From an uncultured Clostridium sp. (GTDB taxonomy: Bacteria; Bacillota; Clostridia; Lachnospirales; Lachnospiraceae): a stretch of 64,000 nt of DNA. Position 1 is the first letter of the stretch. The number at the start of each line of letters is the position of its first letter. Shown here in pieces: positions 18,082-25,725 of the stretch. Location: assembly GCA_946498245.1 (NCBI GenBank), contig CAMMNN010000016.1, positions 1-64,000 on the forward strand, in the 5' to 3' direction. The notes beneath the pieces were generated by a model. The model was not told the DNA's origin, did no database searches, and saw only the letters and a list, made by a program, of their open reading frames with translations. The position numbers and the translations under genes were made by a program.

Positions 18082-19128
18082 ATGAAACGGTGGAAGACTA
18101 TATTAACGGCGGCAGCCGGAATGACAGCGGCTCTTTTGATGACGGTCCCTGCATTTGCCAGTGTTTCTAAAATTTCGATTTCAGTAGAAGACGTGATCAA
18201 TACAGGGGAAGATTTGAGGGAACCGGAAATTACCCTGAATGTTTCGGACTGTGAAATTGCGGAAATTGACTGGTCAAAGGATGTATCTAAGTGGAAGGCA
18301 GCGTCGAAAGTTACGGCGACTCTGACTCTGACTACGGACGACACCTTTAAGAGCTCTTACAAGTCCGATTCTGTGAGGGTACAGGGCGGAGACTTTATCA
18401 GTGCGTCCAGAGTAGATGATAATACGTTAAAAGTACGGATTACTTACGTTCCCAGGGCACAGTTAGGGGTAACCGAAGAGGCCGGATGGAGCAGCCGCAG
18501 CGAAACAACAGCCGTATGGAAAAAAGTACCCTTTGCCACGGCCTATCAGCTTAGGCTGTACCGGGAGGGGACGCTGATTACCATTCTTACGTCGGACAGC
18601 ACATCCGTTGATTTGGCCGAATATATGACGCAAGAGGGTTACTATTATTATGAGGTCCGTGCCGTAGGGGAAACCAGCGCTGAGAGATATTATCTTCTGT
18701 CAGGCGAGTATGTCACTTCAGAAGACAGGGAGCTGGACGACTTAGGGGAAACAGGCGGATCCTGGAAAAACTACCAGGACGGGATCCGGTATGTGCGCTC
18801 CGACGGAAGCAGCCCTGCGGGCCAGTGGGAGAAGATAACGGGAGCCTGGTACTATTTTGACGGCAGCGGATATATGCTGACGGGATGGCAGCAGATTGGC
18901 GGAAGCTGGTACTATTTGGGTACGGACGGCAGAATGCTGACCGGCTGGCAGGAAATAGACGGGAAGGACTATTATCTTCAGGAAGACGGAAGAATGTTTA
19001 CAGGATGGCTTCAGGGGACGCCAGGGATCTGGTACTACCTGAATCCCGACGGCAGTATGGCGGTTAATACGGTGATAGACGGGACTTACTCCATAAATGC
19101 CTATGGACAGTGGATAGAACCCCAATAG
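18082..19128 (+). CDS. Secreted protein with Ig/FN3-like domains and cell-wall-binding repeats (paralog of 16667)
   Basis: A 348-aa paralog of the preceding protein. A signal peptide ([26 protein letters not shown]) is followed by the same N-terminal domain ([22 protein letters not shown]), an FN3-like segment ([21 protein letters not shown]) and about four GW repeats ([42 protein letters not shown]...IWYYL). Both proteins end in a similar VNTVI-G-F/Y block. Tandem duplication followed by divergence is the simplest explanation. The start follows GGCGAGG. Confidence 0.8.
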   Translation: MKRWKTILTAAAGMTAALLMTVPAFASVSKISISVEDVINTGEDLREPEITLNVSDCEIAEIDWSKDVSKWKAASKVTATLTLTTDDTFKSSYKSDSVRVQGGDFISASRVDDNTLKVRITYVPRAQLGVTEEAGWSSRSETTAVWKKVPFATAYQLRLYREGTLITILTSDSTSVDLAEYMTQEGYYYYEVRAVGETSAERYYLLSGEYVTSEDRELDDLGETGGSWKNYQDGIRYVRSDGSSPAGQWEKITGAWYYFDGSGYMLTGWQQIGGSWYYLGTDGRMLTGWQEIDGKDYYLQEDGRMFTGWLQGTPGIWYYLNPDGSMAVNTVIDGTYSINAYGQWIEPQ

Positions 19129-19134
19129 AACGGG

Positions 19135-19199
19135 AAAGCAGGCAGCAGGCTTTGCGTACAAAAGTATGCAGGCCGGAACGCCTGCTTTTGCTGCGTCTG
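19135..19199 (+). terminator. Terminator-like hairpin after the second cell-wall-repeat gene
   Basis: AAAGCAGGC (19135-19143) pairs with GCCTGCTTT (19190-19198); inner bases can form a further stem. A short TTTTG follows. Confidence 0.55.
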
Positions 19200-19230
19200 G
19201 AAACAAGGTCTAAGAGCCATTACTTTGATA

Positions 19231-19259
19231 TTGACGAAAAGGGAGATTTCTAATAAAAT
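19231..19259 (+). promoter_or_regulatory. Promoter for ecfA1-ecfA2-ecfT-truA
   Basis: TTGACG (19231-19236), a 17-bp spacer and TAAAAT (19254-19259), 67 bp upstream of ecfA1. Confidence 0.65.
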
Positions 19260-19326
19260 GAAGAAATGTAACAGAAACGGGAGTTTGGGGCAGTCCGAAA
19301 CGCTGCGGAAATAGGAAAGGAACGAT

Positions 19327-20214
19327 ATGGGCATTATAAAGGCGGCAAATCTTATTTTTGATTATATCAAACGGGACGAAGAAGAAAAGGTAGAAGAGGT
19401 CAACCGGGCAATCGATCATTTGAGCCTGGATATTAAGAAAGGAGACTTTGTGGCTATACTGGGCCATAATGGATCCGGCAAATCTACCTTTGCAAAACAG
19501 ATTAACGGCCTTCTCCTTCCTACAGAGGGAACCCTCTGGATTTCCGATATGAATACCCAGGACGACAGCCTGATCTGGGAAATCCGGAAAAAGACCGGAA
19601 TGGTTTTCCAGAATCCCGACAATCAGATTATCGGAAATGTGGTAGAGGAAGATGTGGGGTTTGGCCCTGAAAATATCGGGGTTCCCACAGATGAGATCTG
19701 GAAGAGAGTGGATGAAAGCCTGGAAGCCGTTGGAATGACGGCCTACCGGAAAAAGTCTCCCAATAAGCTGTCCGGAGGGCAGAAGCAGAGAGTTGCCATT
19801 GCAGGGGTTATGGCCATGCGTCCTCAGTGTATCGTACTGGATGAGCCTACAGCGATGCTGGATCCCAATGGGCGGAGCGAAGTCATTCGGACCGTGCGGG
19901 AACTGAACCGGAAAGAAGGAGTAACGGTCTTACTGATTACTCATTATATGGAAGAAGTTATCCATGCGGACCGGGTTATCGTTATGGACGAAGGAAAAAT
20001 AGTCATGGACGGAATGCCACGGGAGATTTTTTCCAGAGTAGAGGAACTAAAAAAGTACCGGCTGGACGTCCCCCAGGTTACGGAACTGGCTTATGAGCTG
20101 AAACAGGCTGGGGTATCCCTTCCGGACGGAGTGCTGACGAGAGAGGAACTAATCACTGCCTTAATGCCAGTTTTGGAGGAAAAACATCCGGAATGGAGGC
20201 AAAATGGGAATTAA
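19327..20214 (+). CDS. ecfA1: Energy-coupling factor transporter ATPase EcfA1
   Basis: A 295-aa ABC ATPase of the shared ECF module that powers vitamin and metal uptake with interchangeable S components. Walker A GHNGSGKS lies near residues 46-53, then the Q-loop FQNPDNQ, signature LSGGQKQR, Walker B CIVLDEPT, and H-loop ITHYMEE. It overlaps ecfA2 by 11 nt. An internal loop ([13 protein letters not shown]) near residues 16-27 is slightly longer than in many homologs. Confidence 0.95.
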   Translation: MGIIKAANLIFDYIKRDEEEKVEEVNRAIDHLSLDIKKGDFVAILGHNGSGKSTFAKQINGLLLPTEGTLWISDMNTQDDSLIWEIRKKTGMVFQNPDNQIIGNVVEEDVGFGPENIGVPTDEIWKRVDESLEAVGMTAYRKKSPNKLSGGQKQRVAIAGVMAMRPQCIVLDEPTAMLDPNGRSEVIRTVRELNRKEGVTVLLITHYMEEVIHADRVIVMDEGKIVMDGMPREIFSRVEELKKYRLDVPQVTELAYELKQAGVSLPDGVLTREELITALMPVLEEKHPEWRQNGN

Positions 20215-21049
20215 AGCGGTAAATTTAAACTATGTTTACGGTCAGGGGACGGCTTTTGAGCAGTATGCCCTGAAGGATGTAAATTTTGAAATCCAGGACG
20301 GAGAGTTTGTGGGGCTCATTGGACATACGGGTTCAGGAAAATCCACTTTGATCCAGCATCTCAACGGCCTGCTGAAAGCAACCAGCGGCGAGATCTGGTT
20401 TAATGGAGAGAATATTTATCAACAGGGCTATGATATGCGGGCTTTAAGAAGCAAGGTGGGGCTGGTTTTCCAATATCCGGAACATCAGCTTTTTGAGGTG
20501 GACGTGTTTTCCGATGTCTGCTTTGGCCCCAAAAATCAAGGACTGTCCAAAGACGAAATTGAACGGCGGGCCAAAGAGGCTCTGGCCTTAGTGGGGCTGG
20601 ACGAGAGTTTCTATACCCAGTCGCCTTTTGAACTGTCAGGAGGCCAGAAGCGCCGGGTCGCCATTGCCGGAGTGCTGGCTATGGAACCCCAGGTGCTGAT
20701 TTTAGATGAGCCTACAGCGGGACTGGATCCCAAAGGGCGGGATGAAATATTAGATCAGATTGACCGTCTCCACAGAGAGCGGAAGATTACCATTATATTG
20801 GTTTCCCACAGTATGGAAGATGTAGCCCGCTATGCCAGCCGGCTGCTGGTGATGAACCACGGAGAAAAGCTGTTTGACGGGCCGCCTAAAGAGGTGTTTA
20901 AACACTATAAGGAATTGGAACAAATCGGGCTTGCAGCCCCGCAGATTACCTATCTGGTACAGGATTTAAGAAGCCGGGGAATTGACATTGACGATAATAT
21001 TACCACTATAGCAGAGGCAAAAGAAGCGATTTTGAAACTGCTTTCCTGA
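20204..21049 (+). CDS. ecfA2: Energy-coupling factor transporter ATPase EcfA2
   Basis: The 281-aa partner ATPase has Walker [10 protein letters not shown]-loop [10 protein letters not shown], signature LSGGQKRR and Walker [13 protein letters not shown]. The Q-loop EHQ form is typical of EcfA2. Its start lies inside ecfA1 (11-nt overlap), implying translational coupling and balanced heterodimer production. Confidence 0.95.
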   Translation: MGIKAVNLNYVYGQGTAFEQYALKDVNFEIQDGEFVGLIGHTGSGKSTLIQHLNGLLKATSGEIWFNGENIYQQGYDMRALRSKVGLVFQYPEHQLFEVDVFSDVCFGPKNQGLSKDEIERRAKEALALVGLDESFYTQSPFELSGGQKRRVAIAGVLAMEPQVLILDEPTAGLDPKGRDEILDQIDRLHRERKITIILVSHSMEDVARYASRLLVMNHGEKLFDGPPKEVFKHYKELEQIGLAAPQITYLVQDLRSRGIDIDDNITTIAEAKEAILKLLS

Positions 21050-21071
21050 CGGAAACCGGCGAGGAGAAATT

Positions 21072-21872
21072 ATGATTCGAGACATTACCATTGGACAATA
21101 TTACCCGGCGGATTCAGTAGTCCACCGGCTGGATCCCAGAACAAAGCTTTTTGGGACCATGGTTTTTTTAATCAGTCTTTTTGTAGCGGACAGCATTTGG
21201 GCTTATCTTTTGGCCACAGCGGTTTTGGCTGCGTGCATCCGTGTCAGCCGCGTCCCCTTTTCTTTTATGGTAAAGGGACTGAAGGCCGTTGTAATCCTGC
21301 TTTTAATCAGTGTCAGCTTTAACCTTTTCCTGACAGACGGCGAGGTCCTGGTGCGACTGGGTTTTCTGAAAATAACCCGGGAGGGGCTGTATACGGCCGC
21401 TTTTATGGCGGTACGGCTCATATACCTGGTGCTGGGTTCTTCCTTAATGACCCTGACCACTACGCCCAATGAGCTGACGGACGGTTTGGAAAAGGGCCTT
21501 GGATTTTTAAAACGATTCGGCCTTCCCATTCATGAAGTATCTATGATGATGTCCATTGCCCTGCGTTTTATCCCCATTCTTATAGAAGAAACCGATAAGA
21601 TTATGAAAGCGCAGATGGCCAGAGGGGCCGATTTTGAAAGCGGCAATTTAATTGAGAAGGCAAAAGCCATGGTTCCGCTCCTGGTTCCTCTCTTTATTTC
21701 GGCTTTCCGTCGGGCCACGGATTTGGCCATGGCCATGGAGGCGCGGTGCTACCGCGGCGGAGAGGGCCGCACAAAAATGAAGCCCTTAAAATACCAGTTC
21801 CGTGATAAAGCGGCGTATCTTCTGTATTTGGCCTATATCCTGCTGGTGGCAGTGCTGAAGGTGGCCCTATGA
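21072..21872 (+). CDS. ecfT: Energy-coupling factor transporter transmembrane protein EcfT
   Basis: The 266-aa membrane subunit links EcfA1A2 to S components. Several membrane segments occur in the first 130 residues and one at the C-terminus. The coupling helices carry the ARG signature (AQMARGADFESG) and a second Arg motif (MEARCYRGGEGR). It starts MIRDITIGQYYPADSVVHRLDPRTKL, a family hallmark. Stop and start overlap with truA (ATGA). Confidence 0.95.
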   Translation: MIRDITIGQYYPADSVVHRLDPRTKLFGTMVFLISLFVADSIWAYLLATAVLAACIRVSRVPFSFMVKGLKAVVILLLISVSFNLFLTDGEVLVRLGFLKITREGLYTAAFMAVRLIYLVLGSSLMTLTTTPNELTDGLEKGLGFLKRFGLPIHEVSMMMSIALRFIPILIEETDKIMKAQMARGADFESGNLIEKAKAMVPLLVPLFISAFRRATDLAMAMEARCYRGGEGRTKMKPLKYQFRDKAAYLLYLAYILLVAVLKVAL

Positions 21873-23368
21873 GACGGATTAAATTAGTGGTTGCCTATGA
21901 CGGAACCAACTACTGCGGCTGGCAGCTTCAGCCTAACGGCATTACCATAGAAGAAGTGCTGAACCGGGCGCTGTCGGAAGTGGTGAAAGAGCCTGTTGCC
22001 GTCATAGGGGCCAGCCGTACCGATTCGGGAGTCCACGCCAGAGGCAACGTTGCAGTGTTTGATACAGAAAGCAGGATTCCGGCGGATAAGATTTGTCTGG
22101 CGGCTAACCAGTGGCTGCCGGAGGACGTGAGGATTCAGAGCTCAGAAGAAGTGGCCCTCACCTGGCATCCCAGAAAACAAAACTGCGTCAAAACCTACGA
22201 ATACAAGATTTTAAACCGCAGGATCGATATGCCAATAGGACGGTTGTATACCCATTTTTGCTATTACTCTATGGATGTTGCCAAAATGCAGGAAGCGGCT
22301 TCTTATCTGACGGGGGAACACGATTTTAAAAGCTTCTGTACATTGAAAAGCCCGGATGAGGACACCGTGCGGACCATTTACAGCCTGACTGTGGAGAAAG
22401 ACGAGGACGATGTCATTACGATCCGCATCAGCGGAAGCGGCTTCCTGTATAATATGGTAAGAATCATTGCCGGAACCCTCATAAGAGTGGGAACGGGGAT
22501 GTATCCGCCGGAAAAAATAAAAGAAATCCTGGCGGCCAGGAACCGTCAGGCAGCAGGAGAAACAGCTCCGGCCAAAGGGCTTACTCTGGTCAGCATGGAG
22601 TATGAAGCAGAGCTTTTGCCGGAGATTGAGGCGGACAATGAGGACTGGAAGTACTGTGTTGTTCAGAGAGAAATCCGTCCCAAAGGGAAAGCCTATATTC
22701 TGATCCGTCGGTGCCGGGAAAAAGATTTTTCCCGTCTGGCGGCCCGCCTGATTCATCAATGCCACCGCAATGGGGCGAAGGAAATTTATATAAAAGATAC
22801 GGAACCGGGAAAAGACCGGCTGAGGCAGGGAGACGAGTACGGATATTATACTCTGGAATACGGCTACCGTCTGTATGAGCTGGAAAAACGTGTTGAGAAA
22901 AAAGAAAGCTCTCAGCCGGCTCCCGTAACCTTGACTCGTTTGCAGAAAAAGGATCGGCAGGAATGGCTGCAGCTTTATCATTCCGTTTTTTTCTCCATCT
23001 CCGGCTCCGCTACCTATGATGAAGAGATGATTGAGAGGGAAACCGGAGAAGACGGCCTTGAGTTTTTGTGGGTCAATGCCAAAAGAAGGCGGCAGGGCTT
23101 CGCTGTGGTACAGGAAAGGCCGGAGGAAGACTGTCTGTATATCGATATGCTGGGAATCCGGAAGGAACAGCAAAAAAATGGCTTTGGCATGGGCCTTTTG
23201 GAAGCCCTGGAGCAGATGGCGGCAAAGAGAGGCCTTGGGAAACTGAAACTGACCGTTGCCAATGACAATGAACCGGCAAAAGGACTGTACCGAAAGTACG
23301 GATTCTGGAAGACGGCGGAAGGAACCTGGTTTTATAGGGTAAAGGACAAAAAACCCCGTATTCTTTAG
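21869..23368 (+). CDS. truA: TruA tRNA pseudouridine synthase fused to a C-terminal GNAT acetyltransferase domain
   Basis: A 499-aa protein, twice the usual TruA length. Residues 1-247 are a complete TruA, which converts U38-U40 of tRNA anticodon stems: catalytic Asp52 in ASRTDSGVHARG, HDFKSFC, and SGSGFLYNMVRIIAGTL. Residues about 255-345 form a connecting region with an acyltransferase-like look (KAYILIRRCREKDFSRLAARLI). Residues about 351-499 are a GNAT domain with the acetyl-CoA loop Q435-K-N-G-F-G-M-G and a late NDNEPAKGLYRKYGFW motif. The frame is continuous with no sign of a frameshift. Cotranscribed with ecfT. The acyl acceptor is unknown. Confidence 0.88.
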   Translation: MRRIKLVVAYDGTNYCGWQLQPNGITIEEVLNRALSEVVKEPVAVIGASRTDSGVHARGNVAVFDTESRIPADKICLAANQWLPEDVRIQSSEEVALTWHPRKQNCVKTYEYKILNRRIDMPIGRLYTHFCYYSMDVAKMQEAASYLTGEHDFKSFCTLKSPDEDTVRTIYSLTVEKDEDDVITIRISGSGFLYNMVRIIAGTLIRVGTGMYPPEKIKEILAARNRQAAGETAPAKGLTLVSMEYEAELLPEIEADNEDWKYCVVQREIRPKGKAYILIRRCREKDFSRLAARLIHQCHRNGAKEIYIKDTEPGKDRLRQGDEYGYYTLEYGYRLYELEKRVEKKESSQPAPVTLTRLQKKDRQEWLQLYHSVFFSISGSATYDEEMIERETGEDGLEFLWVNAKRRRQGFAVVQERPEEDCLYIDMLGIRKEQQKNGFGMGLLEALEQMAAKRGLGKLKLTVANDNEPAKGLYRKYGFWKTAEGTWFYRVKDKKPRIL

Positions 23369-23388
23369 GATTTTCCTGAAAAAAACCG

Positions 23389-23417
23389 TTGACAGCCCAG
23401 GGGAGTTATTATATAAT
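23389..23417 (+). promoter_or_regulatory. Consensus sigma-A promoter for rplM-rpsI
   Basis: TTGACA (23389-23394), a 17-bp spacer and TATAAT (23412-23417): both hexamers are perfect consensus, suiting a ribosomal protein operon. Confidence 0.85.
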
Positions 23418-23423
23418 ATTTAA

Positions 23424-23515
23424 CTGTGACGTTGTGAGAAAATGCCTGACCAAAGCCCCGGAACAGGCATTTTGCGATAAATGTTCCAGAGTTTTGAGCG
23501 AATTTAACAGGAGGT
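23424..23515 (+). ncRNA. Probable ribosomal-protein leader RNA upstream of rplM
   Basis: The leader of about 95 nt holds a hairpin AAAATGCCTG (23439-23448) / CAGGCATTTT (23464-23473), 10 bp perfect, with a GC-rich loop ACCAAAGCCCCGGAA. L13 leaders that bind their own protein are known in Firmicutes; matching this element to that class is inference. Confidence 0.5.
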
Positions 23516-23521
23516 CAACCA

Positions 23522-23950
23522 ATGAAGAGCTTTATGGCTAGTCCAGCGACAATTGAAAGAAAATGGTACGTAGTTGATGCTACCGGATATACATTAGGCC
23601 GTTTATCTTCTGAAATAGCGAAGGTATTAAGAGGCAAAAACAAACCGACTTTTACTCCTCATATGGATTGCGGCGATTACGTAATCGTTGTAAATGCAGA
23701 TAAGGTAAAAGTTACAGGAAAGAAATTAGATCAGAAGATTTATTACAGACATTCCGACTATGTAGGCGGTATGAAAGAAACCACTCTGCGTGAGATGATG
23801 GCAAAGAAGCCGGAGAAAGTAATCGAATTAGCAGTAAAAGGTATGCTTCCAAAGGGACCTCTGGGAAGAAGTATGTTAGGTAAGCTTCATGTATATGCAG
23901 GCCCGGATCACGAGCAGGCAGCACAGAAACCGGAAGTCTTAACATTCTAA
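23522..23950 (+). CDS. rplM: 50S ribosomal protein L13
   Basis: The 142-aa L13 is an early-assembly large-subunit protein. [25 protein letters not shown] and [13 protein letters not shown] are diagnostic. The ATG follows AGGAGG. The gene is first of the two-gene rplM-rpsI operon, downstream of truA as in other Firmicutes. Confidence 0.97.
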   Translation: MKSFMASPATIERKWYVVDATGYTLGRLSSEIAKVLRGKNKPTFTPHMDCGDYVIVVNADKVKVTGKKLDQKIYYRHSDYVGGMKETTLREMMAKKPEKVIELAVKGMLPKGPLGRSMLGKLHVYAGPDHEQAAQKPEVLTF

Positions 23951-23977
23951 TAGAAGATTTGGAAGGAGGAAATTATA

Positions 23978-24370
23978 ATGGCTAACGTAAAATTTTACGG
24001 AACCGGCAGACGGAAAAAATCCATCGCCAGAGTATATTTAGTACCGGGTACCGGTAAGATCACTATCAACAAAAGAGATATTGACGAGTATTTAGGTCTT
24101 GAAACTTTAAAGCTCATTGTTCGTCAGCCCCTGGTAGCTACAGAAACCACAGATAAGTTTGACGTACAGGTAAATGTACGCGGCGGCGGTTTCTCCGGAC
24201 AGGCAGGCGCTATTCGCCATGGTATCTCCAGAGCTCTTCTTCAGGCAGATGCTGATTACAGACCGGTTTTAAAGAAAGCCGGATACCTGACCAGAGATCC
24301 GAGAATGAAAGAAAGAAAGAAATACGGCCTCAAAGCCGCTCGTCGCGCTCCGCAGTTCAGCAAGAGATAA
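23978..24370 (+). CDS. rpsI: 30S ribosomal protein S9
   Basis: The 130-aa S9 has a C-terminal tail ending [12 protein letters not shown] that reaches the P site. [22 protein letters not shown] and [21 protein letters not shown] are diagnostic. AAGGAGG precedes the ATG. Confidence 0.97.
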   Translation: MANVKFYGTGRRKKSIARVYLVPGTGKITINKRDIDEYLGLETLKLIVRQPLVATETTDKFDVQVNVRGGGFSGQAGAIRHGISRALLQADADYRPVLKKAGYLTRDPRMKERKKYGLKAARRAPQFSKR

Positions 24371-24400
24371 TCAGCGGTCCAGACGTATCAAAATGGTTCA

Positions 24401-24437
24401 AAAACCCCGGAAAATCATGGCTTTCCGGGGTTTTCTT
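24401..24437 (+). terminator. Rho-independent terminator after rpsI
   Basis: AAAACCCCGGAAA (24401-24413) pairs with TTTCCGGGGTTTT (24422-24434) around ATCATGGC, followed by T-rich CTTAT. Its right arm is also the start of the left flanking repeat. Confidence 0.85.
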
Positions 24438-24540
24438 ATACCCCGAAAGGCTGATATAGTTTGCCCTGATTTGAACAAAAGAAAATAGATTTATTGCCGA
24501 GCGCTCAGTATTCATACTAGGCGCTTTTCGCATTTCCGAT
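24422..24540 (+). repeat. Left copy of an imperfect direct repeat flanking the TetR-ABC cassette
   Basis: Shares an ordered series of matches with 29521-29650: TTTCCGGG, TTTTC(T/C)TAT, AAAGGCTGATA, GTTTG/GTTGATTTGA, AATA, TG(C)CGAGCGC/CTGAGCGC, and a terminal GGCG-T-rich hairpin. Gaps and substitutions make it degenerate. It includes a hairpin GCGCTCAGTA/TACTAGGCGC with TTTT (24501-24528). Confidence 0.6.
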
Positions 24541-24675
24541 GACAGCAAACGCAGCTTCTATGAGAAGGAATCTATCAATTCCGGCTGGTCGGTTCGGGAA
24601 CTGAAACGGCAGATCGACAGTTCTCTTTATGAGCGCCTGTTGCTATCCAGCGGAGATGCCAACAAGGAAAAATAT
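24523..24675 (+). pseudogene. Fragment of a DUF1016 / YhcG-type PDDEXK nuclease gene
   Basis: One frame reads about 50 residues: RISDDSKRSFYEKESINS then GWSVRELKRQIDSSLYERLL and LSSGDANKEKYT. This matches the conserved middle of the YhcG (DUF1016) family around its WSVRELxRQIxSxLYERL signature. There is no start codon or upstream domain, and a stop follows soon (by 24709), so the gene is a remnant. Its 5' side abuts the terminator of the left flanking repeat. Confidence 0.7.
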
Positions 24676-24846
24676 ACAAGAGCAGGAAAAGGCGGCTATA
24701 ATGCAGGATAAGCTCAGTGTAAAAGAATATGAAGCCCCTTTTAAGGGGCAAGGCTAAGTAGTACAAGGCGTTTTTGCCAAAAATTTGAGAGAGTTTTTTC
24801 AAAAATGCCAATGCCATAGAATAAATCTGCAAATCAATTTGAGCTA

Positions 24847-24902
24847 TTGACAAATTTCTTGATTTGCTATACTATATAACAGTGATATATAACGATGTTA
24901 TA
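24847..24902 (+). promoter_or_regulatory. Promoter and probable operator of the TetR gene
   Basis: TTGACA (24847-24852), a 17-bp spacer and TACTAT (24870-24875). An inverted repeat TATAACA (24875-24881) / TGTTATA (24896-24902), with a near-palindromic AT-rich centre, lies just downstream of the -10. A repressor bound there would block its own transcription. Between 24680 and 24846 only a short GCCCC/GGGGC hairpin (about 24734-24751) is visible. Confidence 0.6.
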
Positions 24903-24919
24903 AAGAAGGCAGTGAAAAC

Positions 24920-25537
24920 ATGAGCGAAACGGAACAAACAACATTACGCCTAATTCTTTCGGCGGCAATGCAAGAATTTCTTGAGAAGGGTTATAAGTCT
25001 GCTTCATTGCGGAATATTGTCAAAACAGCAGGTGTGACAACAGGTGCGTTCTACGGCTACTACGACAGCAAAGAGGACTTGTTTGAAGCATTGGTAGGAG
25101 AACACTACAATTTTTTACTGGAACGATTTTGCAAGGCTCAAAAAGAATTTGCGGAAATTCCTCTGGAGGAACAACCCGACAATCTTTCCTCTACTTCCGG
25201 CGAGTGTATGTATGAAATGCTCTTATATGCCTATGAACACTTGAATGAATTTAAGCTCATACTTTGCTGTTCAGAGGGAACACGTTTTTCAAAACTGATT
25301 GATGAAATGGTGGAAATAGAAACAAAAGGAACACATGATTATTTAGCAGTTCTTGAAAAGTTAGGCAGACCTGCTCCCCACATTGATGAGCGGTTAGAGC
25401 ATATCTTGATTACAGGAATGTTTAATACATTTTTTGAGCTGATTATACATGAAATGCCGCTTGAAAAAGCAAAGGACTATTTAAAAGAAATGAGGGCTTT
25501 CTATACCGCCGGATGGATGAAAATTATGGGGCAATAA
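24920..25537 (+). CDS. TetR/AcrR-family transcriptional regulator
   Basis: A 205-aa protein with an N-terminal TetR helix-turn-helix in residues 8-52 (ILSAAMQEFLEKGYKSASLRNI, VTTGAFYGYYDSKEDLFEALV) and a variable helical ligand domain. It lies upstream of two half-size ABC transporter genes in the same direction, so it probably represses them and itself, with release on binding a toxic or signal molecule. Start ATG at 24920; AAGAAGG upstream. Codon choice looks AT-richer than in the ribosomal genes, in keeping with acquisition. Confidence 0.9.
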   Translation: MSETEQTTLRLILSAAMQEFLEKGYKSASLRNIVKTAGVTTGAFYGYYDSKEDLFEALVGEHYNFLLERFCKAQKEFAEIPLEEQPDNLSSTSGECMYEMLLYAYEHLNEFKLILCCSEGTRFSKLIDEMVEIETKGTHDYLAVLEKLGRPAPHIDERLEHILITGMFNTFFELIIHEMPLEKAKDYLKEMRAFYTAGWMKIMGQ

Positions 25538-25579
25538 AAACGAATAAATTCGTTAGGGCAATCTGTCCTATTATTCATG

Positions 25580-25638
25580 ATAATGGAAAGTGTATGCTTT
25601 CCATTATATTTGACGCATAGGTTAGTCAATACTAACTT
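25580..25638 (+). promoter_or_regulatory. Hairpin, promoter and palindromic operator before the ABC genes
   Basis: ATAATGGAAAG (25580-25590) pairs with CTTTCCATTAT (25597-25607), likely ending the TetR transcript. TTGACG (25610-25615), 17 bp and TAACTT (25633-25638) form a weak promoter. The palindrome GTTAGTCAATACTAAC (25621-25636) sits in the spacer and -10, an operator position. A stray TATAAT occurs at 25647 without a good -35. Confidence 0.5.
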
Positions 25639-25725
25639 CTTGAATATATAATTAACCGAGATAGGGATATTCGAGGGCAGATATTTAGTCCTCATATCAT
25701 AAAAAATTTTCAAGGAGGTTTTTCA

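Noticed and set aside
22211-23173. Long reverse-strand open frame opposite truA-GNAT
   Set aside because: Composition is that of an antisense shadow; both truA and GNAT motifs are intact on the forward strand.
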